A stretch of 64,000 nucleotides of DNA from positions 2,046,001 to 2,110,000 of the forward strand of contig JAJQJQ010000018.1 in NCBI GenBank assembly GCA_028622995.1. The letters run 5' to 3'. Positions within the stretch are counted from its first letter, which is position 1. Every line of letters begins with the position of its first letter. A program made the translations under genes and the position numbers. Of the stretch, positions 60,601 to 64,000 are shown piece after piece. The notes under the pieces were generated by a model that did no database searches, was not told the DNA's origin, and saw only the letters and a list, made by a program, of their open reading frames with translations. The DNA comes from Panagrolaimus kolymaensis. Taxonomy: Eukaryota > Nematoda > Chromadorea > Rhabditida > Panagrolaimidae.

Positions 60601-61473
60601 GTTGTTCAAGAGACATAAATATTTTATCACTGTTTTTGTTTTGTTTTTTTCCAGGCATTTGTAAAATTTTTAATTTAAATTTTTTATACTATTTTTAGCC
60701 AATTTTATCTTACTATTTTAAAAAATATTATTAAAAAGTTCTATAACGCCCTCACTATTTCTTTTATTTTTAAATTATTAGCGTAAAAAAATATGTAAAT
60801 TGTATAAAGTTATTCAAGCGTAATTTTACAAATATTTTCTAAACTTAATTTGACAAAAAATAATAAAAATGCAGGCGTGGATTTTTCGATGCAAAAAAAG
60901 CAAAAAGACAAAAAAAGATGTGCGCGTCAAAATTGATAACGTTCATTCTTTGTTATTTAGTTAGTCATCAAAAATGCATATAATGCCTATGGCAAACTTC
61001 TTCGCATCCTAACTCCTTCACTCAATCAATATGATCTATCACATTCTTTCTATTCTTTTTGGTCAGTTGTCCGCAGTTGAAAAAAAGGGTGATCCCTTTT
61101 TTTAAATCTTTGTCCGACGGAAAGAGGAGCGTCATCATTTTTTCTTTTCTTCCCATGAGCAACAAAAAGAGTCGAAGACATCGAAAAGTGCATGAAATAG
61201 TGATTGCAAAACTTGTATGTGTGTGTGTGTTTTCTTTTCAATCAGCAATGCGATCGGTCGCTTTTTAGTCTCGAGTCAAAAAAATTCTTTTCTTTCTTTC
61301 TTTCATTTCTGTTGACCATTAAACTTTGGCATTTTTAAAAAAGTTTTTTAAAGAATGAAATTGACGTCAACTTTTTTGTTACTTTTTTCTTTCTTTTATT
61401 TGATGGCATTTTGCAGCAAAGAGAAAAAGCTTTTAATTCCAAACTTAAATATAAAAAAAGTGTTTATTTACAG
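54606..61473 (+). other. Putative large first intron(s) of the PKC gene
   Basis: 6.9 kb, T-run-rich on the plus strand, containing the proximal first exon (59764-59901). Otherwise no exon is recognised. Simple repeats occur (TTCC near 55032, GAAGAAGAAGA near 59395, GTGTGTGTGTGT near 61218). Long intron/promoter DNA fits the skew and the phase-0 candidate exons on both sides. Confidence 0.5.
59764..59901 (+). CDS. tpa-1: Candidate alternative first exon (proximal) of the PKC gene
   Basis: ATG at 59764 opens 46 codons: MVLNLVAMPRVFLHGFALYH, then a Ser/Asn/Gly-rich stretch, ending GAAATGGAG|GTGAGA in phase 0. It splices in frame to 61474 (1.57 kb intron). A second Met within it (MPRVFLHG) matches the style of the distal exon 1. 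The composition is unlike the flanking chance frames. Confidence 0.55.
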
Positions 61474-63998
<2,525 letters not shown>

Positions 63999-64000
63999 TT

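Overview
The window is nuclear DNA of an animal and most likely of a nematode. It is strongly AT-rich with many long A and T runs. Genes are split by short introns (often 45-60 bases) with GTAAG-type donors and TTTTAG/TTTCAG acceptors. The best-recognised products are typical animal proteins with close nematode relatives: a TRPV channel of OSM-9 type, a neurexin IV/Caspr-like receptor of ITX-1/NLR-1 type, a TspanC8-like tetraspanin and a novel PKC of TPA-1 type. I see no rRNA gene, canonical tRNA gene, CRISPR array or bacterial-style operon. I do not name a species. Multi-exon models were built by hand from splice signals and codon phase; all listed phases close.

Left part (1-8.5 kb): an unresolved minus-strand gene runs off the left edge. 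It is followed by a mitochondrial glutamate-carrier gene (4141-5199, +) and a 3.1 kb intronless minus-strand gene (5442-8516). That gene encodes a 1024-residue protein joining an OTU-type cysteine protease domain to a PD-(D/E)XK nuclease-like domain, and it is the most unusual gene of the window.

Centre (6.9-30.7 kb): an 11,904-base tandem duplication, with units 6914-18817 and 18818-30721. The copies agree at every position I compared, with no net length change. Each unit carries a complete Caspr-like receptor gene and its 4.5 kb upstream region. The outer breakpoints lie inside the OTU gene and inside the TRPV gene. One intact copy of each therefore survives at the outside (5442-8516 and 29828-33668). 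The internal junction fuses a 5' OTU fragment to a 3' TRPV fragment and yields a 535-codon truncated OTU-nuclease reading frame.

Right of the duplication (30-49 kb) is a dense gene block: TRPV channel (-), PIG-S subunit of GPI transamidase (-), tetraspanin (-), mitochondrial [2Fe-2S] ferredoxin FDX2 (+), a four-TM protein (-), a ferredoxin-like paralogue that has lost cluster cysteines (+), a secreted Gly/Leu-rich protein (+) with a truncated, nearly identical second copy 3.85 kb downstream, and a CRTAP/leprecan-family ER protein (+). A tRNA-derived SINE-like element lies between the two Gly/Leu-rich copies.

Right end (49-64 kb): a gene-poor, T-run-rich stretch is best read as promoter and large first introns of a novel PKC gene (+), with two candidate alternative first exons. 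The C2-like, C1A, C1B and kinase exons start at 61474 and run off the right edge.
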